From an uncultured Christensenellaceae bacterium (lineage in GTDB: Bacteria > Bacillota > Clostridia > Christensenellales > Borkfalkiaceae), in the NCBI GenBank assembly GCA_910586675.1, contig CAJUJO010000014.1:1-38050 (forward strand): a stretch of 38,050 nt of DNA. Direction: 5' to 3'. Of this stretch, positions 30,731 through 38,050 are shown piece after piece. The notes beneath the pieces were generated by a model. That model did not search any database, was not told the DNA's origin, and worked only from the letters and a program-made list of their open reading frames with translations. Each line of letters opens with the position of its first letter. Position 1 is the first letter of the stretch. The translations under genes and the position numbers were made by a program.

Positions 30731-31533
30731 ATCTCTTCCCCCTTCACCGAACGGTAAATTTCAAAAAATCTTTCTTCGAGCGGCTTTCCCGCGCAGATTT
30801 CGGCAAGCGTTCCGTCCTCTATCATTTTACCGTCGATAATGACGCCCACGCGGTCGCACAGCTTTTCCACGAGGGAAAAGATATGCGTGGAGAGAAGAAT
30901 ACTCTTCCCCATGGCTTTGAGCTCGGAAAGAAAATCGGTTACCACCTTTGCGGTGAGCACGTCCAGCCCGTTGGTCGGCTCGTCGAAGATAATGACGTCC
31001 GGGTCGTGCACGATGGAGACGACGAGGGATATTTTCTGCTTCATGCCCGTGGAAAGGTCGTTGACGCGCACCTGCGCGAAGCGGTCGATCCCGAACCGCG
31101 CGAAGAGCGTTTTCTTCCGCTCGGCGAGAACTTCCTTTTCCACGCCGTGCATGGAGCCGAAGAAATCGAATAAAAAGTCGGGCGTGAAGAAGCCTTCCAG
31201 CTTGAGCTCGCTCGTCATGAACCCGATGCAGTCGCGCACCTTCTGCGGCGCGCGGACGACGGAATGCCCGCAGATTTCCGCGTCGCCCGCATCGGGCTTG
31301 ATCAGCGTGGAGAGCATGCGGAGCGTCGTCGTTTTGCCCGCGCCGTTGGGCCCGAGCAAGCCGTAAATTTCCCCGCGGTATGCGGAAAACGAAAGCCCGT
31401 TGACGGCGACTTTTCGGCTGCCCGACCTTTCGATTTTCTGCTGTTTGCGCGAGAGCGTAAACGTCTTTTGCAGGTTTTCCGCGCAGACGATCTTCTCGCG
31501 CCCGCCCTGCTCTTCTTCAAACACTTCTTCCAT
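30727..31533 (-). CDS. ABC exporter ATPase, NatA-like
   Basis: 268 residues with all ABC signatures: Walker A GPNGAGKTT, the signature LSTGMKQK, Walker B VIIFDEPTNGLD and the switch His in LLSTHIFSL. An acidic N-terminal extension of about 15 residues precedes the usual start. AAAGGAG precedes the ATG. It energises the permease encoded immediately downstream. Its promoter carries a nine-G run, so expression may be variable. Confidence 0.92.
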   Translation of the reverse strand: MEEVFEEEQGGREKIVCAENLQKTFTLSRKQQKIERSGSRKVAVNGLSFSAYRGEIYGLLGPNGAGKTTTLRMLSTLIKPDAGDAEICGHSVVRAPQKVRDCIGFMTSELKLEGFFTPDFLFDFFGSMHGVEKEVLAERKKTLFARFGIDRFAQVRVNDLSTGMKQKISLVVSIVHDPDVIIFDEPTNGLDVLTAKVVTDFLSELKAMGKSILLSTHIFSLVEKLCDRVGVIIDGKMIEDGTLAEICAGKPLEERFFEIYRSVKGEEI

Positions 31534-31566
31534 ACAGACTCCTTTTTATGATGCGGTTACGGGGAT

Positions 31567-31598
31567 ATTATAACACATACCCCCCCCCATAATGTCAA
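31567..31598 (-). promoter_or_regulatory. promoter of the ABC exporter, G9 spacer
   Basis: On the minus strand TTGACA (31593-31598) lies 20 bases from TATAAT (31567-31572), longer than optimal. A run of nine G (31580-31588) fills the spacer. Loss of two or three G would bring the spacing to 17-18. A weaker -10, TGTTAT (31570-31575), is already at 17. Confidence 0.7.
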
Positions 31599-31638
31599 GC
31601 GTTTTCGCTTATTTTTTGCAAATCTCGGCGTCGGGAGC

Positions 31639-33030
31639 TTATTCCGATTTTCCTTCGTAAATCACTTGTGCTCGGCAACCGGTCGACCAAGTACCACCCC
31701 ATGCCTCCCGGGCTTCTTCGGCGGAAGCGAAGCCCTTTACGATAATCGTCTGATTTTCCTGCCAATTGTGAAAAACGCCTCGTCCGATACTCGTAACGCC
31801 TGCGGGTATCGTGATTGTCTTCTGTTTGGAATGGAACAATGCAAAATTCCTGATAGAAGTTACGTATTCGGGAATTGTGCAGCTGTTTGTCCCCGCAATC
31901 ATTGTATTCGTCGCCGTCTCGATCAAACATCCGCCGTCCGAATGATATGTCTTATTTCCTTCGTCTACAATAATTTCTTCCAGTGCGGGACACCTCATAA
32001 ATATCGGAAGACCGCTCGTACCGTTTTTTGAAAAGGATAATAATGTTGACGGAAAGAAAACGGACTGCAATGCCGGACAGTTTATGAATACCATATTATC
32101 CATTTCCGTTAACCCTTCCGGAAATTCAACGCGTTGCAACTTTTGGCACTGCGAAATTCGACCAGATATTTTTAATAAATTATTGCCCGCAAACCTGATT
32201 TCTTCGATATTCGGACAAGAGTTAAAAGCATAAGCTTTCATTTCCGTTACGGGAATCCCGCGGTAGGTTGCGGGAATGACGACCGTCCCGCTCATATTCT
32301 TATCCTTCACGCCGCTCACGCTGTAAGCCGTGCCTTCCTTGTTTAAGGTATAATTCAAGCCGGCATGCCCCAATGCGGGAATGGCGCGCGTTTGCGTATG
32401 GTTGCCGTCGTTGCGGCAAATACGGATCTCCTCCCCGTCTTCCAACTCCGTCGGCGCTTTGGAAAAGAGCCAATCGCTCCAATCATGCCCGTAAGAGTCG
32501 ACGGGAGCCGTCTCGGTATGTCGGTTGCAATTGCGGCAATAGCGCGTCTTTTCGCCCTCTTCCACGCAGCCGGGCGCAAGGGTTACGACCCAATCGCTCC
32601 AATCATGCCCCGTCGCGGGAACGATTTGATAGTCTTTGTGATTGCCGTCGTGAACGCACGCGTGCGCAAGATAACCGGGATCGTCGCAAGTCGCTTCCCG
32701 CTCCGTTTGCCATTCGCCCCACTCGTGCCCCGTCGCGGCAATCGGGCGGTAATCGAGATTATCGCACGTTTTACAGGCGCGGGTTTCCGTTCCTTCCGTC
32801 ATGCACGTGGGCGCGACGAGAACCTCCCATTCGTTCCAATCGTGCCCCGTCGCGGCGAGTGGCCGCGTTTCGGTTACGTCGGGAAAAAGGAGCGAAACGC
32901 GCGTCTGCACGCCTTCCCGCTCGCAGGAAGCTTCGACCGTCGTAACCCATTCGCCGAACGCGGCGTCTTCGGAAGCTTCGCCGCAACCGAATAGGGCGAG
33001 CGGCAAAACGGCTGCCGCGCATGAAAGCAC
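31639..33030 (-). CDS. BspA-like repeat lipoprotein, 5' end frameshifted
   Basis: 463 residues from GTG at 33030. The start is hydrophobic and ends in a lipobox-like LALFGC, so it should be a lipoprotein anchored outside the membrane. Residues about 25-215 hold five modules with GHDWxxW and C-x-x-C-type motifs, common in gut Bacillota surface proteins. Residues about 225-463 are BspA-type leucine-rich repeats. No proper ribosome binding site precedes the GTG. Instead GGGAGGGA (33061-33068) precedes an ATG at 33056 in another frame; adding one A to the A6 run at 33046-33051 would join them and supply a normal lipoprotein signal. It may be phase-variable, slippage-dependent or a pseudogene. Confidence 0.8.
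   Translation of the reverse strand: MLSCAAAVLPLALFGCGEASEDAAFGEWVTTVEASCEREGVQTRVSLLFPDVTETRPLAATGHDWNEWEVLVAPTCMTEGTETRACKTCDNLDYRPIAATGHEWGEWQTEREATCDDPGYLAHACVHDGNHKDYQIVPATGHDWSDWVVTLAPGCVEEGEKTRYCRNCNRHTETAPVDSYGHDWSDWLFSKAPTELEDGEEIRICRNDGNHTQTRAIPALGHAGLNYTLNKEGTAYSVSGVKDKNMSGTVVIPATYRGIPVTEMKAYAFNSCPNIEEIRFAGNNLLKISGRISQCQKLQRVEFPEGLTEMDNMVFINCPALQSVFFPSTLLSFSKNGTSGLPIFMRCPALEEIIVDEGNKTYHSDGGCLIETATNTMIAGTNSCTIPEYVTSIRNFALFHSKQKTITIPAGVTSIGRGVFHNWQENQTIIVKGFASAEEAREAWGGTWSTGCRAQVIYEGKSE
32470..32610. repeat. 21-base direct repeats inside the lipoprotein gene
   Basis: An identical 21-base stretch occurs at 32470-32490 and 32590-32610, exactly 120 bases (40 codons) apart. It encodes the GHDWSDW core of two successive modules. 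Recombination between the copies would remove or add one module without changing the frame. Confidence 0.8.
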
Positions 33031-33089
33031 AATGTTGAGGTCTTCTTTTTTGTCATGTTTTCCCTCCCGAATGATACTTTCCTGATTTT

Positions 33090-33116
33090 ATTATACCCTT
33101 CTTCAAACTTTTTCAA
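33090..33116 (-). promoter_or_regulatory. promoter of the lipoprotein gene
   Basis: On the minus strand TTGAAA (33111-33116) and TATAAT (33090-33095) are 15 bases apart, a little short. The start would be near 33083, with the strong ribosome binding site GGGAGGGA at 33061-33068 and ATG at 33056. Confidence 0.55.
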
Positions 33117-33143
33117 GCGGGAGAATAAACTTCATTCGGAAAT

Positions 33144-33842
33144 TCAGTAATTCGCGTCGGCTTCCCCGAAATCCGCAATCATGCGCAACAATTCGGAATG
33201 CGACGAAGCGAATTTCCCCGCATAGCCCGCGGGCGCGCCGTGCGGCGCGAACAGAATGAAATCGATTCCCTTGCTTTCAGCGCACAGCCGATCGGACGAA
33301 AGACTGTCGCCGATCCATACGGCGCGGGAACGCTCGTAATCGGGAATGCTGCGCTCAACGTGTTCTGCAAAGAGGGGCGACGGCTTGTCGTAGCCGACCT
33401 CTTCGGAAATAAACGCGCCTGAAAGATATTGCTCCATTCCCGCAAGGGCGATTCTGGAACGCTGAATCTCCGCCGCGCCGTTGGTTACAAGGTATATTCT
33501 GCCTAGATGCGCGAGCGCGCGCAAGAAGTCTTCCGCGCCGTCCAAATAATACGCGCTGTGTTTCATGCCCTCGAAATAAGCTGTGGAAACGCGCGTCGCG
33601 TCCGCAGTAACGCCCAACTCGGCAAACAGCCGCTCGAACCGCACGACGACGAGCCTGCCGCGCTCGATTTCGCCCCGTTCCAACTGTTTCCAGAGTCCGT
33701 CGTTGATTTCGTGAAACCGCGCGAGCGCGCTTTCCCCCGCAGGCACGCCGAACGCTTCCAGCGTGCTTTTCAGCGTTTCCCGCTCCGATCGCTTGAAATC
33801 CATGAGCGTTTCGTCGTTGTCGAGCAGAAAGATATTCTTCAT
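33144..33842 (-). CDS. yjjG: HAD-family nucleotidase, YjjG-like
   Basis: 232 residues of the haloacid dehalogenase family. Motif I is LLDNDETL (Asp8 as nucleophile, Asp10 as acid/base), motif II is LVTNG, the Lys of motif III is in GYDKPSP, and motif IV is IGDSLSSD. The helical cap follows motif I. YjjG removes phosphate from pyrimidine nucleotides, including damaged ones, which keeps them out of DNA. The closeness to YjjG is by overall pattern, so another nucleotide phosphatase is possible. Its start overlaps the end of the HelD-like gene by four bases. Confidence 0.87.
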   Translation of the reverse strand: MKNIFLLDNDETLMDFKRSERETLKSTLEAFGVPAGESALARFHEINDGLWKQLERGEIERGRLVVVRFERLFAELGVTADATRVSTAYFEGMKHSAYYLDGAEDFLRALAHLGRIYLVTNGAAEIQRSRIALAGMEQYLSGAFISEEVGYDKPSPLFAEHVERSIPDYERSRAVWIGDSLSSDRLCAESKGIDFILFAPHGAPAGYAGKFASSHSELLRMIADFGEADANY

Positions 33843-36211
33843 TGTTCCTCCCCGATTACCGCAAGCTCTCTGAGAGCGCGCGTATAGGCGATATATTTTT
33901 CGTTCGCCGTCATGCCCTTATCGTACACGGCGACGGCGGAAAATTCCAGCCCCTTGCTCGCGTATACGCTCATCACGTTAATTTTCGTCGCCGAAAGCTT
34001 TCCGTCCGCCGAAAGGAGACGATACCCGCGCTTTTCGAAGAGAGGCAGATACTCTTCCCGCGCAATGACGGCGCATAGACCCTGCTTCTCCTTGAAAAAA
34101 GCGTTCAGCTGCCGCATTTTAATCGTTTTCACGCCGTCGCCGTGCAACCCGATGGGGCTCATATCAACATCTGCGGCACGGGAGACGAATTCCACAATCT
34201 CGTTGGTATTGCGATAGTTCCTGTTCAGCTCGTAAAGATTGCCGAAAGATGCGTCCCAGCCTTTCACGCCCCTCCACGGGGTGATATTCTGCCTGAGGTC
34301 TCCGAACACGTTGAATGCGGCGTCGTCATGAATGCGGCGCAACAGCCCGTATTCGGACGCCGAAAGATCCTGCCCTTCGTCCACGAACACCAATCCGTAG
34401 CGGGGCGTCAGCTTCCTGCCCGCCGCATTCAGCACGTAGCAAAGCGCGAAGCTGTCCGAAGGGTAAATCCCCTTCATGCCGTACTTCGCCTTGTATTTCT
34501 TCACCGTTTCGCGGTAGAGCCAGCGCGCAATATCGACGGCGTTTTCGCACCGACCCGCCGAAACGCAGTATTTGGACGTTCTTACCACAGCAAAAAAGTC
34601 TCGGAATAAATCGCTCCCGCCGCTCATTTCCTCGATGATGCGGGATATTTTTTCCGCCTCCTCCTTCAGCTCCTCCCGCCGCGCGATGCGCTCGGCATAC
34701 GTTAAGATCTCTTCCCCGCCGCGCTTCTGCCTGTAACGGCGCAAATCGAGAATTTCCTTTTCCACCGCTATGACGAGCGCCGCCAAATCTTGCCGCGCGC
34801 CCGCGAACGTGCGCTCCGCGTGCGCCGAAATTTCATGCGCCGCGCGGTAAAATTCTACGAACTGGCGGAAAAAATAATCGGGCGTGCGCGCCTCCCCTTC
34901 CAGCACGAAGAAAAAAAAGTCTTGCGCCTGCGTAAAAGCGCTCATGAGCGTGCGGAAGGGCTTGGTGAAATAAAACCCTCCCTCTTTGCGCTCCTTCATT
35001 TCGCCGAGTACGGCACGGCGTACGCGAATAGAAGAATTTTTCACACGGATATACCGCTCCTGCCGGTATTTGCAGTCGTCGAGCAGCCTGCGCGCCACTT
35101 CGCGGCACTCGTCCGACGCAAACAACCCGTACATGTCGCCGTAAATCTTGGCAACCTGCGCTTCCGCATCGCGCGCAAACCGCCCCGAATAAAGATACGA
35201 AAGATATTCGGCGTTCTCCCGCTCCCCGCATAGCTTGGCGCGCAAGTCGATCCCCTCGTTTCCGAGCGCCTGAAAAAAGTAATTTTTCAGCGTGATAGTG
35301 CGCACCTTTTGCAGTTCCAGCACCTGCGAAAGCTCGTCGATAAAGGCGTTGAAGGAATCGGACGGCGTTATAACGAGCACGTCGCGCGGGCGCAGACTCT
35401 CGTTGTTGTACATGAGATAGCTCAGACGGTGAAGCAAAATCATCGTCTTTCCGCTTCCCGCGCACCCCTGCACGACGAAGGATTCGCGCGCGGGGCGAGT
35501 GATCACGTCGAACTGCTTTTCCTGAATGGTTTCGATAATGTCGCGTATCTTAACGTCGTCCTTTCGGCTCTTTATGATGCTGCGAAGGTACGGGTCGAAG
35601 AGAATTTCCTCGTCCCTTCCCGCGATTTCCTCCGCGGAGAGATAATCTTTTACCGAAAGATACTCGTTCTTGAAATCGAGCAAATTCCCGTTCTTCACCG
35701 AAAGAGCGCGGCGCAGAACGGCGCGGTATTCGTATTCGTTGATTCCGAAGGAGACGCGGCTCTTCTGATAATAACGCACGGCGAGCGGCGCGCGCCAATC
35801 GACGATTTCGAGATTTACGTCCCCCTTTTTTCCGATATAATAGCTGTTGTACCCTTCCTTATCGTCCACGACGTCCATGCGGGCGAAATAGGGCTCGGAA
35901 AAGAAGCATTTATATGCGTTGAGCTTCTTGGTCTCCGCGGCGATTTCGGCGTTCTTTTCGAGAACAAAGCGGTAATCGGCGGCGGAATAGGTTTCCCCCG
36001 CTTTGATCTGCGCGATCTCCTCTTTCAGCGCCGCAATTTTTTTGCGGTAGCGCGTGAGATAAAACAGTTTGAGCGCGAGAAGAACGTTTTTCAGGCGCTC
36101 TTCCTCGTACTTCGTCTGCTCCTCCCCGTCGAGAAGGGATAAAAACCACTGTTTGTCCGCTTCCTTATGCGGGCTTAAACGCCCCTTCAAAATGGAAAGA
36201 ATCGACTTCAT
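33839..36211 (-). CDS. HelD-like superfamily 1 helicase
   Basis: 790 residues. An N-terminal coiled coil (about 35-105) is followed by the VDWRAPLAVRYY motif typical of HelD. The ATPase has Walker A GCAGSGKT (250-257), Walker B VFVDEGQDLS, LNRNYRNTNEI and the late VYASKGLEF and YIAYTRAL motifs. HelD proteins bind RNA polymerase through the coiled coil and recycle stalled enzyme; other members act as DNA helicase IV. No further domain is seen. It heads a two-gene unit with the YjjG-like phosphatase. The promoter was not clear. The start at 36211 has only a weak AAGG before it. Confidence 0.87.
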   Translation of the reverse strand: MKSILSILKGRLSPHKEADKQWFLSLLDGEEQTKYEEERLKNVLLALKLFYLTRYRKKIAALKEEIAQIKAGETYSAADYRFVLEKNAEIAAETKKLNAYKCFFSEPYFARMDVVDDKEGYNSYYIGKKGDVNLEIVDWRAPLAVRYYQKSRVSFGINEYEYRAVLRRALSVKNGNLLDFKNEYLSVKDYLSAEEIAGRDEEILFDPYLRSIIKSRKDDVKIRDIIETIQEKQFDVITRPARESFVVQGCAGSGKTMILLHRLSYLMYNNESLRPRDVLVITPSDSFNAFIDELSQVLELQKVRTITLKNYFFQALGNEGIDLRAKLCGERENAEYLSYLYSGRFARDAEAQVAKIYGDMYGLFASDECREVARRLLDDCKYRQERYIRVKNSSIRVRRAVLGEMKERKEGGFYFTKPFRTLMSAFTQAQDFFFFVLEGEARTPDYFFRQFVEFYRAAHEISAHAERTFAGARQDLAALVIAVEKEILDLRRYRQKRGGEEILTYAERIARREELKEEAEKISRIIEEMSGGSDLFRDFFAVVRTSKYCVSAGRCENAVDIARWLYRETVKKYKAKYGMKGIYPSDSFALCYVLNAAGRKLTPRYGLVFVDEGQDLSASEYGLLRRIHDDAAFNVFGDLRQNITPWRGVKGWDASFGNLYELNRNYRNTNEIVEFVSRAADVDMSPIGLHGDGVKTIKMRQLNAFFKEKQGLCAVIAREEYLPLFEKRGYRLLSADGKLSATKINVMSVYASKGLEFSAVAVYDKGMTANEKYIAYTRALRELAVIGEEQ

Positions 36212-36334
36212 GCCTTACGCGCCGCAATGCCGCAGCGGCGCCCTCCCGTTACCCGTTTATCCGCAAAATGCGAATATTCTTTATATTACCATATCCGACA
36301 AAAAAAAGATAGGATTTTACGGCAAATTTCAAAC

Positions 36335-36365
36335 ATGAAAAAAAAGAGCAGATTTCCGCTCTTTT
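36335..36365 (-). terminator. terminator of the sdpRI operon
   Basis: AAAAGAGC (36342-36349) pairs with GCTCTTTT (36358-36365). On the minus strand a run of T (36337-36345) follows. It lies just after the stop of the SdpI-like gene. Confidence 0.8.
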
Positions 36366-36371
36366 CCTCCT

Positions 36372-37052
36372 TTATTGTTCGGCGCTCTCCCGCCGCTCCC
36401 TCCGATAGAGCGCGCGGGCATAGATTGGAACGAATGCGCAGACGAACAGCACGACTACTGCGAATATAATAAGCGATACGAAATTCAGGTCAATCCCCGC
36501 GCGGACGCACGAAAAGGCGATGCTCGCGCAGGCAGAAATCAGCCCGCCCGCAAAGAAGAGAACGCCGCCGATCCTGTGCGTCCTGACCCAAACGGATTCG
36601 CTCTTCAACGTGGAGGGCGTGCGAAGCCCGAGCGTCTTATTCGGCTTTACCCGCGGCAGATAGTTGCCGAAGAACACCATCAGAACGGAGAGCGGGAAGA
36701 TAATTGCAAGTCCGAAGGGAAACGCCGTTTTTGCGCCCAGCGCCGTTCCGGCAGCGGCAAGCGCAAAGGAAAGCCAGCCGAGATAGGCGAGCACGGCGCC
36801 GACTGCCGAGAGGGTAACGACGATGATTTTTCCGTTTCTCTCGCTGCGGGATAACAGACTCGCCCAAAGCCCCGCCGAGACAAGCGCGGCGGCAGCGGGA
36901 AGCCCGATAAACAGCCAAGGGCTGCCGAGCGAGTCGCACACGCCTTCCCAATTAAAATGCACGGGCACCTGTGCGGGCAGAAAGCACATGCAGACCGCGA
37001 ACGCAATCAAGTTGACGACGGAAAGCGCCGTATAAACGATAGCCGATTTCAT
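36372..37052 (-). CDS. sdpI: SdpI-like membrane protein
   Basis: 226 residues with six likely membrane helices. The N-terminal half matches the DUF1648 pattern (PAQVPVHFNWEG), and NYLPRVKPNKTLGLRTPSTLKSESVWVRTH in two adjacent parts matches the SdpI signature. In Bacillus SdpI protects against the SdpC killing peptide and, when it binds SdpC, sequesters SdpR at the membrane. No sdpC-like toxin gene is visible, so this may be an immunity-only or envelope-stress pair. It follows the regulator by 17 bases in one operon. Confidence 0.85.
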   Translation of the reverse strand: MKSAIVYTALSVVNLIAFAVCMCFLPAQVPVHFNWEGVCDSLGSPWLFIGLPAAAALVSAGLWASLLSRSERNGKIIVVTLSAVGAVLAYLGWLSFALAAAGTALGAKTAFPFGLAIIFPLSVLMVFFGNYLPRVKPNKTLGLRTPSTLKSESVWVRTHRIGGVLFFAGGLISACASIAFSCVRAGIDLNFVSLIIFAVVVLFVCAFVPIYARALYRRERRESAEQ

Positions 37053-37069
37053 AAAAAACTCCTGAAAAT

Positions 37070-37324
37070 TTAATCGATAAACGCCGCGACGGCTTTGAGA
37101 ATTTCCTGAAAAACCGTCGTATTGAGGGAATATATGATGGTCTGTGCGCGCTTTTCCGCACAGATAAGCCGGCTCTCTTTGAGCACACTCAGATGATGGG
37201 AAACGGTGGCGGCGGAAAGCTCGAACTGGTCGGCGATCTCCCCCGCCGTATGCGGGCGGTTTTTCAGAAGAGTCAGAATTTCCCTGCGCGTCTTGTCGGA
37301 CAGCGCTCCCCAGACACTTTTCAT
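37070..37324 (-). CDS. sdpR: ArsR/SdpR-family repressor
   Basis: 84 residues, a winged helix-turn-helix of the ArsR type. SDKTRREILTLL and AGEIADQFELSAATVSHHLSVLKESRLI are the dimer and recognition helices. No metal-binding cysteine pair is present, matching SdpR rather than metal sensors. In the family it represses its own operon until the partner SdpI holds it at the membrane. The start is fixed by CGGAG. A good promoter lies at 37357-37385. Confidence 0.88.
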   Translation of the reverse strand: MKSVWGALSDKTRREILTLLKNRPHTAGEIADQFELSAATVSHHLSVLKESRLICAEKRAQTIIYSLNTTVFQEILKAVAAFID

Positions 37325-37356
37325 ATTTTCTCCGTTGTATTTCGATTATCGTCTAA

Positions 37357-37385
37357 ATAATATCACAACAGAATAACGATGTCAA
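37357..37385 (-). promoter_or_regulatory. promoter of sdpRI
   Basis: On the minus strand TTGACA (37380-37385) and TATTAT (37357-37362) are 17 bases apart. The same extended CGCTTGACAT as in two other promoters here heads it, but the spacer has no G run. Confidence 0.8.
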
Positions 37386-37420
37386 GCGTATTTTGATAAA
37401 AATCGAAATAAAATTGCCGA

Positions 37421-37447
37421 AAAAGAACGCCCGAACAAGTGCGTTCT
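37421..37447 (-). terminator. terminator upstream of sdpR
   Basis: AGAACGC (37424-37430) pairs with GCGTTCT (37441-37447). A T run follows on the minus strand. It insulates sdpRI from the gene at 37558-37893. Confidence 0.65.
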
Positions 37448-37480
37448 ACGAAGAATTTTCTTTTACGGACAAACAAACAA

Positions 37481-37525
37481 CCCGCCATCCTTCGAAAACA
37501 AGGGATGGCGGGCTATATTTTTTAT
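37481..37525. terminator. terminator of the 111-residue gene
   Basis: CCCGCCATCC (37481-37490) pairs with GGATGGCGGG (37503-37512), and the inner TT/AA extends the stem past one bulged G. The plus strand has TATATTTTTT after it and the minus strand TTGTTTGTTTG, so it can work both ways. Confidence 0.7.
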
Positions 37526-37557
37526 GGGAACGATAAATTGAAATTTATAAGACTTGT

Positions 37558-37893
37558 TCAATTTTTATATATTATAATTGTGCAATCTTTTTCAAAACGA
37601 AAATTCGCCCATTTTCTTCCTATTTGTCGCACAAAATAGTATTCATCGTTCGGAAATATCTGTTTTGTCATAAATCGTAACAGGTTTAGCGCATCGGCAG
37701 ATTCGTTCAACACGATTTCACGCGTACTCCATCCGTCTGTTACAGGCGAATATATTTCGTGAATCATATCATAAAACAACTCTTTTCCGTTGATTGGTAT
37801 TTTTCTTATTAAGTCCGATCTTCTGTCGCAATTGAGCATACTTTTTAACAGGTCATACTGTTTGCTATCAAGCGTTATTTCGCATATTTCCAT
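37558..37893 (-). CDS. 111-residue protein of unknown function
   Basis: I do not recognise a family. It starts MEICEITLDSKQYDLLKSML, is rich in Ile, Lys and Asp, and has no signal peptide or membrane segment. Composition is AT-rich, unlike the genes to its left. AAGGAGC (37899-37905) overlaps the stop of a 15-codon ORF, which suggests translational coupling. A larger gene ends about 110 bases upstream. Immunity protein of a toxin locus is one possible reading of that layout but has no direct support. Confidence 0.75.
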   Translation of the reverse strand: MEICEITLDSKQYDLLKSMLNCDRRSDLIRKIPINGKELFYDMIHEIYSPVTDGWSTREIVLNESADALNLLRFMTKQIFPNDEYYFVRQIGRKWANFRFEKDCTIIIYKN

Positions 37894-37903
37894 TGTAAGC
37901 TCC

Positions 37904-37951
37904 TTATTTGACCAATTTATTCAGCAAAGAAACCAATTTATTATAATCCAT
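37904..37951 (-). CDS. 15-residue ORF coupled to the next gene
   Basis: ATG at 37951 follows GCGGAG at good spacing, and the product is MDYNKLVSLLNKLVK. Its stop codon lies inside the ribosome binding site of the 111-residue gene, the usual geometry of a leader ORF that couples translation. It could also be the remnant of a longer gene. Confidence 0.35.
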   Translation of the reverse strand: MDYNKLVSLLNKLVK

Positions 37952-38008
37952 AATACTTTTCTCCGCATTTTTTATTGCGGCATATAGCGCATATTATTTA
38001 TAACACGG

Positions 38009-38050
38009 TCAGTCTTCCATATCGGAAAACGGAATTTTTCCGTGAAGCTC
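38009..38050 (-). CDS. C-terminal end of a gene entering from the right
   Basis: Thirteen codons and a TGA stop, reading ELHGKIPFSDMED, open to the window edge. The peptide looks like natural protein, but the family cannot be told. It is the likely upstream neighbour of the 111-residue gene. Confidence 0.45.
   Translation of the reverse strand, partial: ELHGKIPFSDMED

Noticed and set aside
1..38050. CRISPR arrays, tRNA and rRNA genes
   Set aside because: No regularly spaced direct repeats and no tRNA- or rRNA-like sequences were seen.

Overview
The window looks like a chromosomal segment of an anaerobic, spore-forming member of the Bacillota (class Clostridia), probably gut-associated. The evidence is a SpoIIID regulator, an oxygen-sensitive 2-hydroxyacyl-CoA dehydratase-type activase, a BspA-type leucine-rich-repeat lipoprotein with GHxW/Cys modules, an SdpR/SdpI pair and a HelD-like helicase. 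No rRNA, tRNA or CRISPR array was seen. Apart from the recombinase pair at 1068-3111, every supported gene lies on the minus strand. Most of the window is moderately GC-rich; 1-3180 and 37330-38050 are visibly AT-richer and look acquired.

Layout from left to right. Positions 1-3180 are the right part of an integrated element: a large serine recombinase with a small upstream partner whose catalytic serine position is lysine, a 49-residue orphan protein on the other strand, and structured non-coding DNA. Positions 3254-8405 are a housekeeping operon: a two-part 2-hydroxyacyl-CoA dehydratase activase (usually one long protein) and a metallo-beta-lactamase-fold hydrolase. Positions 8472-8810 hold spoIIID.

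Positions 8866-24577 are the main discovery candidate: nine minus-strand genes with gaps of 1-17 bases or 4-base overlaps behind one strong promoter. In transcription order they encode: (1) a membrane protein with Rossmann-like regions and a RyR-like C-terminus; (2) an HD phosphohydrolase-RyR-SLOG fusion; (3) a TIR-LRR fusion; (4) a 901-residue unknown with a coiled coil; (5) a ParA/MinD-like ATPase of the 'KGGVGR' variant type; (6) an 804-residue unknown; (7) an internally duplicated S-adenosylmethionine-decarboxylase-like protein; (8) a radical SAM enzyme with unusual cysteine spacing; (9) a PEP-synthase/rifampin-phosphotransferase-like dikinase. The first half resembles nucleotide-signal immune or stress systems. 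The last three genes look like a small-molecule biosynthesis and phosphorylation module. I know of no described system with this set. The joint function is inference.

Positions 24842-29434 hold a type IIA topoisomerase pair (ParE/ParC-like). Positions 29523-31598 hold a Nat-like ABC exporter. Positions 31639-36211 hold a repeat lipoprotein whose 5' end looks frameshifted, a YjjG-like HAD phosphatase and a HelD-like helicase. Positions 36338-37385 hold sdpI-sdpR. The right edge has a 111-residue unknown with a coupled tiny ORF and the tail of another gene.

Two promoters, the one for the nine-gene operon and the one for the ABC exporter, carry a run of nine G between -35 and -10. This suggests phase-variable expression. 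A third copy of the extended -35 with a G6 run and no -10 lies at the right edge of the recombinase element, as if the element had split a promoter.
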